DNA of 64,000 nt from Hydractinia symbiolongicarpus (GCF_029227915.1 NC_079877.1:18028851-18092850); one strand, 5' to 3'; positions 12,249 to 23,540 are shown, numbered from the stretch's first letter. Notes: generated by a model not told the origin, from the sequence alone. Numbers and translations: made by a program.

Positions 12249-12947
12249 ATGAGTTGGTTCAGGAAAGCTAGTGGTAAACTATATGAAACCGTGTCAGCAC
12301 CGGTAGTGGCAACTCGCGACGCTATCGCTGATCAACTACGGAGCGTGCGGGATACTGTTACTTACTACTATAACAAAGCGAAGGAGCAAATCTCGAGAAG
12401 TTCGACACTTCCCGATGAGGTCCAACGGATCACCATCGAAGTTGAATACCAGGGAATCGAGGACATCCAAAACATATTTGACGATGACGCGCAATTTGTA
12501 GCAGACGGAAACCTCACCAAGACGTGGCCATTCAATAACAACCTTAACCAACCACTGACGGAGGCTATGATGCGAAAAAACACCCCCCACGTAGACATGC
12601 GCGTCAAGGTAGTCTACAGCTTTAGCTGTGATATTTACCGAGGTTGTTGCGATGTAGCCGATTACCACAAAACCAAGAGCTCCAAGTCACTCTCAAGCAT
12701 GGCGGAAATCGAAGCCTTCATGAAAGAATGCAAAATGAAGCGTCTGGATCTGCAAGTGCTTTTGGAGATGCTTGGCTGTAAGGGAGAGGGCCGACGTAAA
12801 AAGGGGAACAGAGTTCCTAACAAGAGCAGCCCTCAAATTAGCACGCGAGTACGGGAAGAGGTCTTGCTACGAAGCTCGTGGACTTGGAGGGTATCGCTAA
12901 ACACTTCAAGATCAACATCAGGATCATTGAACCCAAGCGAACTCTAA
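12249..12947 (+). pseudogene. Polinton 1 N-terminal ORF, upstream part of DNA polymerase polyprotein
   Basis: Starts MSWFRKASGKLYETV. An amphipathic N-terminus is followed by a region (about residues 60-130) with LTKTWPFNNNLNQPLTEAM, which resembles the segment found before DNA polymerase in cnidarian Polintons. After about residue 170 the reading frame is lost; a neighbouring frame keeps plausible coding to about 12895. The gene at 12997 continues the same unit, so both are probably one broken gene. The exact role of this N-terminal part is not known to me; a virion or DNA-binding role is a guess. Confidence 0.55.
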
Positions 12948-12996
12948 CAAGGCACCATGGCGGCTCGCCTATGGTCAAAACCAGTACAAGAAGGGG

Positions 12997-15937
12997 TTGA
13001 ACACAATTGATCACAGCATGCTGCATGGTCATTGCTTCTACATCAAGAAGATGGATGTTTTGACCCAAAGTTGGGAATGCGAGGCCTGTACCCAAATCTT
13101 CACCAGATCCGACAACCTCACGCGACACAAGAATAACGAGTGCGAAGGCGCCAAAACAACGATCATTTGCAGGGGTAAAAAAGTCAAGCGCATGCCTAGC
13201 AAATCGGAAAAGGTTTTCTACGAGCAATATGCATTCAGTTATGCGGCATGCCAATAGATTGAGGCATTGGCGGAGCAGTCGGAAATGCACATACATCACG
13301 CGCTCTGCGGGCATGGAAGGGAACGCGTGATTCGTGTGATGGGTCAAGAGGCCTATAGGGTAGATGGATACGAACCTCAGACCAAAACAGTCTATGAATA
13401 TCACGGCTGCAAGTGGTATGGATGCCCATGCCAACCGCAGCGAACCAACGCCGATGAGAATAATTTCAAGATCACCAAATTCAAGGAGGATCACATCCAA
13501 AAACTCGGCTACAACCTGGTCACCACATGGGAGTGCGAGAACCCCCCAAATGTTAAGAGGCTCTTCAAAAAAGAATTTCGACCTTACCCCCACTTCATCG
13601 TCTTTGGTTTTGAAGCTCTCCTGGTACCATTACACCAGCAGCAAACGGCCGATTTAACATACATCTCGGAGCATATCCCGGTACGTGTTGCCATTCATGA
13701 TAGTCTACAGGAACATCTCACCTTCATCATGCATGAAAGCCCCAAGGTGCTGGTGCGGAAATTCGTCGAGCAATTAGAGCAGAGGCAGGCCCGCATCGTC
13801 AAAGAAGTCGAAAGGCTGCACCCCAAGCCCGATGATTTTGATATGCTTTCAGATCAAACCCAAAAAGCTTGGAATGAGTGGGTGAACCAAGTGACGGTGA
13901 TAGGTTTTAACAGCGGCAAGTATGACATCAACCTGATCAAGCCGTACTTTGTCGAACAAGTTGCGGATGATGACGAGGATAAGATTAAAGTAGCTACATG
14001 TTCCTCACAACATCAAATTTCAAATTCATAGACATTAAAAACTTTCTCGCGCCTGGAATGAGTTACACGGGCTGGTGCAAGTCATTGGATTGCAATCTCA
14101 AGAAGCTCGTGTTCCCGTACGAGTGGCTGTCGAGCTATGACAAGTTGAACCATGTCGGCCCCGTCGATCATGAGGCCTTCTATAGCACCCTCAGCGGTAA
14201 AAACACCCTCTCGCGTGAAGATTACCAGTCGCTCCGAGATGAGTTCTACAAGAGGGGCTGCATCACAATGCTGGATTGGTTAGCCGAGTACAACTTGGAG
14301 GACGTAGTACCCTTTGTTGAGGCTGTCGACAGGACCCGCAACACGTACTACGAGGATGAAATTGACATTTTGAAAGATGCCGTGAGTATACCAGGCGTAT
14401 CGATGCGCTATGTCCTGAACAAATCCCTGCGCTTGAACCCTGAAATAGAGCTGTATGCACGGGGAGACCCCTGCACGCACAAATGTCAAGTCAATTGCGT
14501 CAAAGCCCGATGTAAGGCCTGCATAGAGGTTAAAAAAGCGTGCGACGAGTGTATCAAGAACGAGGCATATGAGCTCCTGCAAACGGGCATGGTAGGTGGC
14601 CCCGCGATCGTCTTTTGCAGGTACCACGAGAGGGATGTGACAGCTATAATACCTCACATCTATAACGAGCCCAGCAAATGTAAGACCATTCTAGGCTATG
14701 ATGCAAACATGCTCTACCCGAGTACCTTGCTGCAGGACTTCCCATGCGGTAAGGAGAAGCTTGTCAGGATTGCTGAACCAACAGAGGGCTTGGATGCTCT
14801 AGAGCAAGGCGTTCTAGATGGCTCACTTTTCGCCTTTGCGCAAGTTGATATTGAAGTCCCCACCGAGCTGCACGACAAATTTAGCGAAATATCTCCGTTA
14901 TTTGTGGTCAAAGAGATACCCGATGAAGCCATTCCAGAGCACATGCGGGCGTATTTGCTTAAGACTGGGCGCAAACGTGTCACTGGAACCAAAAACTCTT
15001 GGGACTGATGAAAGCCGAGAGGATCTTGCTGTATACACCCGTGCTCAAATGGTACCTAGAGCATGGGCTAAAAGTCACGGCGTGTTACCGTTTTCTTAAG
15101 TGCTCACGCGGTAAACCATTCGCGTGGTTTCCGGAAGAAATTGCCGATGCTCGACGCCAATCTGATAAGAACCCGGACAAACGTATCGCGGGCGACACTG
15201 CCAAGTTGAAAGGGAATAGTTTTTATGGAAAAATGATCGAGGGCTTGGCAAGGCATGCCAATACTAGCTTCACGAGAAATGAAAAAAAGGTCGATGTGGC
15301 AATGAGGAGCCCCTATCTCGAGGATCTTGAAGAAATAGGCGACGCGTACGAAGTAAGAAGGGGTTAACAAGGGGTGAGTATCGATCGAGCTTATCAGTGT
15401 GGAATTGCCGTCTACCAATTAGCAAAGTTGCGCATGTTGGAATTTTATTATGACTTTCTCGACAAGTACGTAGAACGTCGGGACTTTGAATACGTGTATA
15501 TGGATACAGATAGCGCGTATTTTGCTATCTCGGGGGAAGAGCTGCGAGATGTCGTTCGCCATGAACTGCTCAAGCGGTATGACACTGATGTTACGAAATG
15601 GCTCGTCGCTGACAAACACTCCAGTCGAGCGGGAGGGTTATTCAAACCCAAATTCATAGGGTCTAGAATGATTGCATTGACTGCCAAGTGCTACTTCGTT
15701 GAGGGTAGAGAGGGTACGAAGTTCTCATGTAAAGGAATGTCAAAGAGGCAGAATGCAGTAACGTGGGATAGGTATATGGGGGTTGTGAAGGGTAGTTTAG
15801 ACAAAGCGAAAAACGTAGGTTTCCGGGTGCACAAACAAGGCATGGTGACGTATCAGCAGAACAAGCTGGGACTCTCTGCTTTTTATGATAAGCGAATTGT
15901 GCATGACGATTGGGTACACACCTCTCCGCTTATGTAA
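12997..15937 (+). pseudogene. Protein-primed-type DNA polymerase B, broken
   Basis: Family B polymerase of the Polinton/adenovirus type. A C2H2-like finger (CEACTQIFTRSDNLTRH) lies near the start, then an exonuclease-like region with NSGKYDINL, then motif A (GYDANMLYPSTL, near 14700), motif B (KLKGNSFYGK, near 15210) and motif C (YMDTDSAYF, near 15500). The reading frame is broken at least four times: a TAG near 13255 and frame changes near 14000, 15000 and 15367. All catalytic motifs are still readable, so decay is moderate. It would have copied the element's DNA. It cannot give a single functional chain now. Confidence 0.85.
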
Positions 15938-15997
15938 GAATAGTGGGGGTTTGTCCGGAGTTTTGTGAAGCACTACTTCACATAGGCAACAAAAAAA

Positions 15998-16510
15998 ATG
16001 GAGCAGACGAAGAAATGTTCACAATGTAATCACCCTTTTTCTTTTGATAATTTTAGAATGCAACTGAATGGACAACGGACAAAAAGGTGAATTAAATGCC
16101 TGGACATTAGCAATGCGTCAAAGGCACGAAACAAATGTCACCATAAAAAACAGAGGGGGCAGTGCAAGGATTGTGATTTCCCTGGGTATCAGCATCACCT
16201 TATTCTAATCAGGATTAAGAATGCTCTAAATAATGATACAGAGATTGCCTCTCAAGATTATCTGAGGTGCGGTATTTGCACTTTCATTGGCCATATCCAA
16301 GCCCAATTCAAAGACGGTATGTGCTGGGGCAACCGAAGGTCTTGAGAATTCGACCACAGAATCCCCATTAAATATAGAGAATATGGTAAATATCCCAGCG
16401 ATGAGGTGCAGCTCGAGAGACTCCATTACACCAATATTCAACCAATGTGGGTTGCAGAGAATCAAAAGAAAGGTTGTCGATATATATCTGCCCAAAGTTG
16501 GTCGCGTTGA
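15998..16510 (+). pseudogene. HNH-type endonuclease, two in-frame TGA stops
   Basis: A single reading frame runs from ATG 15998 to TGA 16508 and is interrupted by TGA near 16088 and at 16343-16345. The N-terminus has zinc-ribbon pairs (CSQCN and CKDCD). The C-terminal half has FDHRIPIKY, LERLHYTNIQP and WVAENQKKG, the usual spacing of HNH nucleases of large DNA viruses and phages. Both stops fall where Cys or Trp would be expected from the context. The gene follows polB by about 60 bp on the same strand. Such nucleases are not core Polinton genes; this one was probably acquired. Confidence 0.6.
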
Positions 16511-16514
16511 ATAG

Positions 16515-17074
16515 ATTTTTTTCTTCATAACTTCGAGTAACTTCCCATCGGTATGAGGACGATATAAAACAAATTTAAACTCATTTCTTAACACATTCAA
16601 AAATGTTTATCATTTTTTGAATGGTCGAGAGATTTTATGTATGATGAGCAAAAGACTTAAGCGGTGATGCGTGAATTTTCACACAGGTAGTACTCAAGGT
16701 GATACTGAATAGCTATATACGAAGCTGGATATATAGTAAAATTGTTGGAGCATGACTTAGGTCCTGGCTGAAGGTGAGGGCGTGCACGGGCGAGGGTACG
16801 TACTAGCTGGAGGCAGCCGTCTCGCCCCGGGTTCTCCCACGCTGTGCCATGACGCGAAAAATTGTGCCGAATCCCGGGAAATTAGGCTCTGAGTGGTATA
16901 CTCGCAGAATCAAAAATCCTCTGGGTTCAAACAACAACAACATCAAAAAACTCAGAGGGTTCCCTTGCGAGGGTTTTGTTTTGAAAAATAAACATGCTAT
17001 ACGAGATATCCCTATGTCTCGCTGTACTCCTACCGTACGTATTGATCATCTTCAGTTATTGGCTAATGATAAAA
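16515..17074. other. Polinton 1 stretch with no recognised gene
   Basis: Lies between the HNH gene and the small ORFs. It contains a short C/G-rich piece at 16760-16850 and a TCCTCTGGG / CTCAGAGGG inverted pair around 16916-16960. I recognise no coding sequence. Confidence 0.4.
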
Positions 17075-17242
17075 ATGTCAAATCTCGTTGATATTTTTGA
17101 TGTTGTAGATACTACCCCAGCGGAAGCGCTTTTAAAACCTCTCTACAAGCGCCAGGCTTTAAAAGATGCTATTCGCAATGGTAAAGCCCACCTGCTACCG
17201 AAAAAAATGTACCGGTTTCACTTTCGCTTACGCGATGGCTGA
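17075..17242 (+). CDS. Small Polinton ORF, 55 residues, unknown
   Basis: Starts MSNLVDIFDVVDTTP, is basic and helical in character, and ends RLRDG before a TGA. The next small ORF overlaps it by 8 bases in another frame at a run of eight A bases, so the pair may once have been one gene of about 95 codons. It lies just before the packaging ATPase. Function unknown. Confidence 0.4.
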   Translation: MSNLVDIFDVVDTTPAEALLKPLYKRQALKDAIRNGKAHLLPKKMYRFHFRLRDG

Positions 17243-17363
17243 AAAAAAATTCCTGGGCATCACCCGTCCCTCTACCAAGCTCCATGGCAGTGATGCTATG
17301 AAAATGGTCGCCTACTTTTCAGCGGGTCGAGCGAGTCGTGAAATGGCCGTCTCGAAGGGTTGA
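17235..17363 (+). CDS. Small Polinton ORF, 42 residues, unknown
   Basis: Starts MAEKKFLGITRPSTK and ends EMAVSKG. It overlaps the end of the preceding ORF at an A-run. It looks like a conserved virion or DNA-binding peptide of Polintons, but I cannot name it. Confidence 0.4.
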   Translation: MAEKKFLGITRPSTKLHGSDAMKMVAYFSAGRASREMAVSKG

Positions 17364-17435
17364 ATTCCCGCATCCATCGTGCCGAAACCTAAGTAGGTCT
17401 AAAAACTTGTATATGCCCAAGGGCATACAACAACC

Positions 17436-18037
17436 ATGGTTATTGATATCGTAAAAGACCCTCATACAGCAATCTTCACGGGACCTACAAGCTGTGGCAA
17501 AACCCGGGAAATCTTGGCACCATTTCCACAACGTTGTCATCCTCTGCCCCACTATTCGGTGGAGTAGGACCTATCTCGATAGACCCGGTCTGTGGCAAGA
17601 TGACTATGTGTTCCTTATAGAGCCGGGTGATCAACTCTTTTACTAGATCGAGCAACTATCAAAGCACCTGGCAGGGGAGGAGACTCTGTTTAACGTTGAT
17701 GATATGATAGCCGACGAGAGTCTGGATAAGAAGCGTCAACCTCTGCTCCCAGCTTGCCATCAGTGGTCGTCACAAGAAGCATAGTTTATGGTTGTTAACT
17801 CAGTCATATACGGCTTTACCTAAAAATCTCCGTCGCCAGAAAAAACAGCTGTTCGTGTGGTACCCTTCGGAGCGCTCTGATATGAAGCTCATCGATGAGG
17901 AAACGAATCAGATAGATGACTGGGAATCGATCAAGGCTCAACTAAAAAAGTTCAAGCATGCCTGCCTTGGGATCAGACTTGAGCACCCTCGGACCTGGAA
18001 AATTTTGGAGCATTTTGAAGTGATTTCAATTAAATAA
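17436..18037 (+). pseudogene. Polinton packaging ATPase (A32/FtsK-HerA type), broken
   Basis: Walker A GPTSCGKT sits about 15 residues from the start (near 17480). A Walker B-like DDMIADESLD follows near 17700, and LTQSYTALPKNLRRQ with a downstream FVWYPSERSDMK gives the C-terminal half typical of this family. There are stops or frame changes near 17567, 17650 and 17770; the last part (17792-18037) is open. The intact enzyme pumps DNA into capsids. The stop codon directly abuts the ATG of the next gene. Confidence 0.75.
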
Positions 18038-18297
18038 ATGTCTTATACCGATAGATTACATGAAGAGATGCTGAAAATGGAGAGGGAAAACTCCCAATTG
18101 GAAAAGCAACTAAAGGCATGTTATGAAGGAATGGATGAATTAGAGGGAGAAAAAAACGTGTGATAAGGTATCTTGAAGAGAGCCAAGGAACGATAGATGT
18201 GATGCGGGAGAGGGAGAAAAATAACGAAAGGTTTGATATTATGTTCCATGGAACATATCTGACCCTTTGCTTGATCTACTATATATTTAAATATTAG
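18038..18297 (+). pseudogene. Small coiled-coil membrane protein, frameshifted
   Basis: The ATG directly follows the ATPase stop. The first 41 codons are a Glu/Lys/Leu-rich coiled coil (MEREN, QLEKQLKA). A frameshift near 18161 leads to a second part that ends in a hydrophobic stretch (YLTLCLIYYIFKY). The whole is too short for the usual Polinton minor capsid protein. A small tail-anchored virion protein is possible. Confidence 0.4.
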
Positions 18298-18396
18298 ATC
18301 CTTTCACGTCATGAAGTGGGTGTACTTCGATCTAAGTACACCTCCGGAGCAAAAAATCCGCATGATATTGGGTGACGCTATTACTGGTCTCGGGGT

Positions 18397-18418
18397 GTGT
18401 GGATAGATCTATCCACAC
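18397..18418. terminator. Perfect 22-bp palindrome near convergent gene ends
   Basis: GTGTGGATAG followed by ATCTATCCACAC, no spacer. It lies between the end of the plus-strand small ORF (18297) and the end of the minus-strand capsid gene (about 18597), where a shared 3' processing or termination signal would be expected. The role is inferred from position only. Confidence 0.35.
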
Positions 18419-18596
18419 CCAACCAAACACGGTTTTACTGACGGAACCACGAGCTACATGGTCAGGGCGGTATACCGGTAAAGGAAGGTCAAAAGAATGA
18501 TAGGTGTCGGTGGTACCGACACTTATCAACTGAGCGGTTCCCTCGCTACGGGGGAACAAGTGAAATGGCCATCCGACGGGAGAAATTTACCACTAT

Positions 18597-19767
18597 TTAA
18601 CATGCTCCGGAGGTACTTCTACATCCTCTGATATTAGCATGAGCTCCATCGATGGCTGTGAGTATATATTTGTACGTGTTTCCATAGACTTTATCATGGG
18701 GGATGTAGAGCAAGTCAAACTGGTGCATCTCGTTGGGTTTCGTGATGGTGAAATGTGGGTAGGTGATGCGCTCAGAGTGGAAGCGCCCATCCAAAATATT
18801 CAGCTGCTCATCTTGGAGCAAGTACACGTAGCACTTGATATCTCCAGTTCTATCCGCCTTCTTGGTCATATGGAAGGTCATGCAATCGATTAGCCATCCT
18901 TCGGCTCACCCTCGACAGTGATCGAGATGTTTTCAGTATTGGGTTTGTAGAAGACTTGGTTGGCACCGCTACCCGGGACGCCTTTCAGAGACTTGGCAGG
19001 AGTGTCGATCTGGAGGTTATAGGAGGTGTCGGCCTTTTTCATGGTCACCACTTTGCTGCGGAGTACACGCTCATAGGCAGGGCGAGCCTCGAGTATCTTG
19101 ACATCATAGCGCTCGCGAGCCCCTTGTTTGCTATTTCATCAAATTCCAACCAAATGTTGGTAATTTTATAACCAGCATCAGCGGGCTTAGCTTCTGTGCT
19201 TCCAGAAGCCGCCGTACCAGCATCTTTGATGACTTGGTTATAGGGTGCAAAATGTATTACGAGCTGCAACCTGTCGTGTAGAAGGGCCAGTCTCTAGTGA
19301 GGTCGAATATCTTTCCCAGGGGGATGCAAAAGGTGTTGCCGTAATCTGCCACGACCGCTTTTTCTTCATCATTTCCTACATGGTCCCTAGCTTTTACCTG
19401 TAGAGCGCGGATTGTACCATCGTTGGGATTTATGCCTTCTAAAATTAGGTTGTTATCACGCTCAAATTTGGGCAGCCACAGATCCCGATACACTGCCAGG
19501 GTGTTGTAGTCCGAAATGTTCTGGATTTTGTGACCGTTCAAGCTGATGCGAAGGTTTTGAACCAGGGCCTTGCCAATGTTGGACACGATAGTGCGTTTGG
19601 TATTGGTACCCGTAAGCTCCAAGTCAAAGAGGAGTTTGAGAGAGCCTGGGAAAATTACATCATTCTGACCCATGTTTTGGTATGTCCACGTATAAGTCCT
19701 CGTTCTGATGGATCGTGGGGACATGGGAGACTTTAACACGCTGTTTCTTGCCTTTCATAGCAAGCAT
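18597..19767 (-). pseudogene. Polinton major capsid protein (double jelly-roll type), broken
   Basis: The reading runs from ATG 19767 down to about 18597. The start has the basic MLAMKGKKQRVKV and then PTIHQNEDLYV. A frame change near 19665 leads into the best-preserved part (19257-19739), with SNIGKALVQNLRISLNGHK and DLTRDWPFYTTG. Further pieces lie at 19045-19269 and 18597-18881, the latter holding DGRFHSERITYPHFT and HQFDLLYIPHDKVYGNT. These are features of Polinton capsid proteins. Intact, it would form the icosahedral shell. It is transcribed away from the coiled-coil gene at 19839. Assignment rests on recalled family resemblance. Confidence 0.6.
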
Positions 19768-19838
19768 TGTTTTTAATTCCTTATGCGGATTTAAGATAGT
19801 TCCGTACATTTATTAGTAGGCAATTGTGGGTTAAATAA
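19768..19838. promoter_or_regulatory. Divergent promoter region, capsid / coiled-coil gene
   Basis: Only 71 bp separate the capsid start (19767, minus) from the next start (19839, plus). The gap is AT-rich, with TTAAATAA directly before the plus-strand ATG. The two virion genes probably shared a late promoter. Inference from spacing. Confidence 0.4.
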
Positions 19839-21132
19839 ATGCCGATTAATCCATTATATGAAGATGACTTTACGCCAGAGCAAGGCATTCCAGATGATCC
19901 CGAGGAGTTCAGTAGCGAGAGTGAGATCTTTCGACCCGAGAATATTCCCGGGTTCACCACCACGCCCGCAACACCTTCACGAAGTGGCCTCACTGACACC
20001 ACAACTCTCACGGCAATGGGGGAACTACTGAGGTCGAAGGTTGATAGCCTTTACGAATCTCTTAGTGGGGAGCTGGGAGAACCAATCGCGAAAATGTACG
20101 ACAAATTTAAAGCACGAGGAAACCAGCTCCTTTTCGATGGTGTGGAGCTCACGAAAAAGAATGGTGAACTGAGGAGCGTTGCCGAGATACAACGGAGGTT
20201 GGGGTCGAATCGTTTGCGAACCATGGGGTTTACTGACTATACCACACCACACAAGGGTAATAAGTCAGCGGCCCAGAAACTTATGAATAAACTCAAAAAT
20301 ATTGAAGAAAGGGCGGATGACATCGAGATGCTGCCACTGCTCGTAGATGTTCTGCATGAGACGGAGAGTCTTATCGAAAATACTTCCTTTGGCGGGGATG
20401 GAAGCTTCATGGAACGCGAAAGAAGAGGACTCAACCTCGAGCTTCAAACGCTAAGAGGCAATCTGAGGAATCTGAAAAGCAAGATGATCTTCTACGACAG
20501 TCAGATAGACAAAGCAGAGGCCAAGGTGAAAAATCTTGAGAGCAAGAAAGCTACGCCTGGAGTATCTGAGGAGCAGATAGACATCTGGAATGAAGACATT
20601 GCGAAGGCCAGGGAAGAGATAGAGGGACTCCGTGATCAGAAGGAAGAAGCACGAAAAGCGCACGGTTTACTTTCCTCAGACACCCAGAGCCAACTGAAAG
20701 GAATTAAGGGAGACTCTGATAAAGATTGCCGGGGATGATACATCTTTACTAGAAAATCTCAAAATTCTCTTCAAGGAACAAGGCTTGACTATCGCGAGCA
20801 TCGTCTCCGCCGTTGGCGTGCTCGTGTCAACCATCGTGCTCTCTGTTACAGGTGGCGGAGGTGCTGCCGGAGGTGCTGCTACTGGAAGTACAGGTGGTAA
20901 AGGTTTTGTACGGAAACAGCTTGAAAGACTCGGGAGATTTTTGAAGTATATAGCAGGAAAGGTCGGCTTAACTTTACCAGGGATTATTGGTAGTGTTATA
21001 TCGTTCATTTTCAGAGTTGCGGCTAAGATTGTGGAATTTGTAGCCAAGCATCTGTATATGGCTTTGGTTGCTGCTGTGGGCATTGTTGTTGCGTATGTGG
21101 GTAACAGGAGGAGTAAGGGTGGAAAGAATTGA
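19839..21132 (+). pseudogene. Virion-like coiled-coil plus membrane protein, one frameshift
   Basis: The first 299 codons (to 20738) begin with an acidic MPINPLYEDDF region and continue into long helices rich in Glu, Lys and Leu (for example IDKAEAKVKNLESKKATP). A frameshift near 20730 leads to 20785-21132, with two hydrophobic segments, a Gly/Ala-rich hinge (VTGGGGAAGGAATG) and a basic end. This layout recurs in cnidarian Polinton-linked proteins. It may be a membrane-active or minor virion protein; the function is not established. Only one break is evident, so it is among the least damaged genes here. Confidence 0.5.
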
Positions 21133-21165
21133 TGAGAGTCTAATTTTTTGTTCAGCACATTAGAC

Positions 21166-21588
21166 CTATCTCTTCATCCAAATATATGCGAGGATGAGTC
21201 CTACTCCCACCGTGATAACGATAGCCTTGGTATCATCATGTTCCTCTGCACTCGATGAGGCTGCTAAGGGATGCGGCAAACGCACCCTTGGTACTTGATG
21301 TTTCGTCGACTCTATTGATGGAGTGTGTGCTGGAGTTGCGGCCGCTGCATCTTGGACGTTAATGTGCGGGTTAACACTAATCGAGAAGTACTCCTTGCTG
21401 ATGAGGATTTTGTTCGTGAAATTCACGATATTCCCAATGTGAAAACTCATATCGGAAGGTATTATATACACTCCATGCGCCACAGAGAAATCAAACTTGC
21501 TACGTGCATACTTGAGCACATCTTGGAATCGCCTTATTTCCTCACCCGTGGCACTAGGCCGGAGGATCAAAGTCTCAAAAGTCGTCAA
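21166..21588 (-). CDS. Polinton small membrane protein, 140 residues, unknown
   Basis: Open frame from MTTFETLILRPSATG to a C-terminal hydrophobic anchor (AIVITVGVGLILAYIWMKR). The middle is Pro/Ala/Ser-rich. It ends 33 bp from the converging coiled-coil gene. The frame is intact, unusual in this element, and the composition suggests a tail-anchored virion protein. I do not recognise the family. Confidence 0.45.
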   Translation of the reverse strand: MTTFETLILRPSATGEEIRRFQDVLKYARSKFDFSVAHGVYIIPSDMSFHIGNIVNFTNKILISKEYFSISVNPHINVQDAAAATPAHTPSIESTKHQVPRVRLPHPLAASSSAEEHDDTKAIVITVGVGLILAYIWMKR

Positions 21589-21774
21589 GTAGAGGCGCTG
21601 CGCATCGATCGAACTACCTTGATTGCCAATGATGTTAGATCTCGCGTTCGCTTGACTCTGAAGTATTAGGTAAGCGTAAAATCTTACGCTTTGGGAAAGT
21701 TTCTCTATATCTATACGCGCGAGACCTTGGGATTTTTCGAGAATCCATCGACCCCACGAATCTTCATCGAAATA

Positions 21775-22520
21775 ACTAGGACCCGAGCCAGGATAGTCCT
21801 CGATAGTCCTATTTTAGCACAAAGCTTCGTGTATGCAAATTTTAATTATTGTCCCTTAGTTTGGCATTTCTCTTCTTCGAAATCTCTTTTGAAAATTGAA
21901 AAACTCCACAACAGGGCTTTAAGTTTTATTCATGATGACCCAAGACCAGTTGATTGCCTCCCAAATAAACATTATATGGAATTACTAAGGCACAGATATT
22001 TATGCATAGAAATATTTAAAATTCGGAGAAACATCAGTCCTTCTTTCATGAAAGATATTTTCCTTTTTGAGGAAACTGATAGGCCAGTAAGAAGTCAAAA
22101 CATTAACAACCTAAAAACCATCAGTGTAAAAACAAGCACCTTTGGTCTAAACAGTTTGCGATGTTTAGCCCCAAAAGTTTGGAATAAACTTCCTTTTCAT
22201 ACGAAGAGTTGCGAAGATCTAGTTAAATTTAAGCAAATGATTAAAAAATGGAATGGCTCTCACTGTTCATGCACAGAGTGTCGGCAATTGATTCCATAAC
22301 TTGCGTAATCAATACGAAAATGGGACAGGGGGAATGTTTATCTTTTATTTATTATTTATTCATTATTTATTTATTATAGTTTTCATCTAAATTGTAAATA
22401 TATAAAAATATTTGGTCGGTTTTGATTAGTTTTTTGCAAAATATTATTTTTTTAAAGAACTATTGTATATAATAACCGACGGTAAATAAATTAAATCAAT
22501 CAATCAATCAATCAATCAAG
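21775..22520 (+). mobile_element. 5'-truncated LINE (CR1/L2/Jockey-like) 3' end
   Basis: The open frame has the post-RT signature NFNYCPLVWHFSSSKS and KIEKLHNRALSFIHDD, then RHRYLCIEIFKIRR, and ends with a Cys pair (CSCTECRQ) at 22299. A 3' UTR follows and ends in a run of AATC repeats (22490-22519), the kind of short tandem tail used by these LINEs. The RT palm and the endonuclease are missing, as expected of a 5'-truncated insertion. It sits at the right edge of Polinton 1. Confidence 0.8.
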
Positions 22521-23540
22521 GATGGGCGGACCCGTGGAATTTTCCATCAACTAGCAAAGTGGATAAAATTTCTTTAATAAAGTCTATAAAACATCGCCTA
22601 TAAGTTTGTTCTGTAAATTACCAAACTTTGACGTTAAAGCAATATTGACGTCAAAGGAAAGTATATTAAGATTAGTGAAGCCATTGCATTGCACTTTTAA
22701 ATTTAAATTTTAAACCTGGGTCACCTAATCCGTTTCTCTTCATCCGTTTGTCAAAAGTACACGATCCTATTCATTTTCTTGATCAGCGTTTCAAGATCTA
22801 TACGATGAAGGCAACAGGTATACAAATTTAAAAAAAAAAAATTTTGTGTTCTGATTGGTCTCTGCTGACGTCAGCAAAATTTAAATGACGGTTGTATTTC
22901 TCTGTTATCCTGCCTAAGTGGATTTTACACAGGTTAATTGCGGTTCCTGAATTAAGTGCTTATACCTTGTTGAGAGGCTTGGCTTTGATTGCATTCAGTA
23001 GACTAGTGAAAAGTGTGGTCACAGGGCATGAACACTAGGGGCCCTCAAGGTAACTAACCGATGCTGTTGTAGATTCAGGCCCCTAAGATTGCCTTGCCTA
23101 CCTATAAAATGAGAGCAGCTAAAGTCAACTAGTTTCCATCATCACATTTTGCTAATAGTTTGGTTTAACCACCCACCCATCCTTTTAATATATATTTTTC
23201 TTTTTTCTTTTATGTACATCAATCACTTCATGTACTGGCATTAATGTCCACAACTGTCACCAAGTAGATGTAGGGAGTCACTCAAACCATAGTTTTAGGG
23301 TTCAGGTAAACCCCTGGCTTCTACACAGATTCCCTGACACCCCTGCAAAAATCTGTGACTTTGTGTAGTATCCGCACGAATAGTCTGTGACGTCATCAGC
23401 ATAAATGATGACAAATAATGAGCTCTGCTGACATCAGTAAAAAACATCTGCGCATGCGCAAAACTTCAACGGTATTCTACAAATTCAACGGCGGCCGACG
23501 ACATCATGTGCAAGTGAAGTAAAATTGATTGATAAATAAA
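22521..23540. other. Gene-free repeat DNA
   Basis: 22560-22920 resembles sequence also seen near 24300-24540 and 61730-62060, with TGACGTCAGCAAAATTT words, so it is a dispersed repeat. 22920-23310 holds no gene I recognise; a TATAAA word lies at 23103. No ORF of note. Confidence 0.5.

Larger units (their letters stand above)
12190..21660. mobile_element. Decayed Polinton/Maverick (adintovirus-like) provirus 1
   Basis: A contiguous block with virus-like gene content: fused-type N-terminal ORF and protein-primed-type DNA polymerase B, HNH nuclease, two small ORFs, packaging ATPase, small coiled-coil membrane protein, capsid protein (minus strand), a coiled-coil/membrane protein and a small membrane protein. 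It is visibly less AT-rich than its surroundings. Almost every gene has stops or frameshifts, so it is an old insertion. I found no retroviral-type integrase, adenain-type protease or clear terminal inverted repeats, so the ends are approximate and parts may be lost. Confidence 0.8.

Noticed and set aside
16916-16960. CTCTGGG...CTCAGAGGG pair as a possible tRNA or structured RNA
   Set aside because: No cloverleaf or T-loop could be built; no convincing tRNA, rRNA or CRISPR array was found in the window.
18332-18559. 75-codon minus-strand frame downstream of the capsid gene
   Set aside because: It runs across the 22-bp palindrome and shows no family features; left unannotated.
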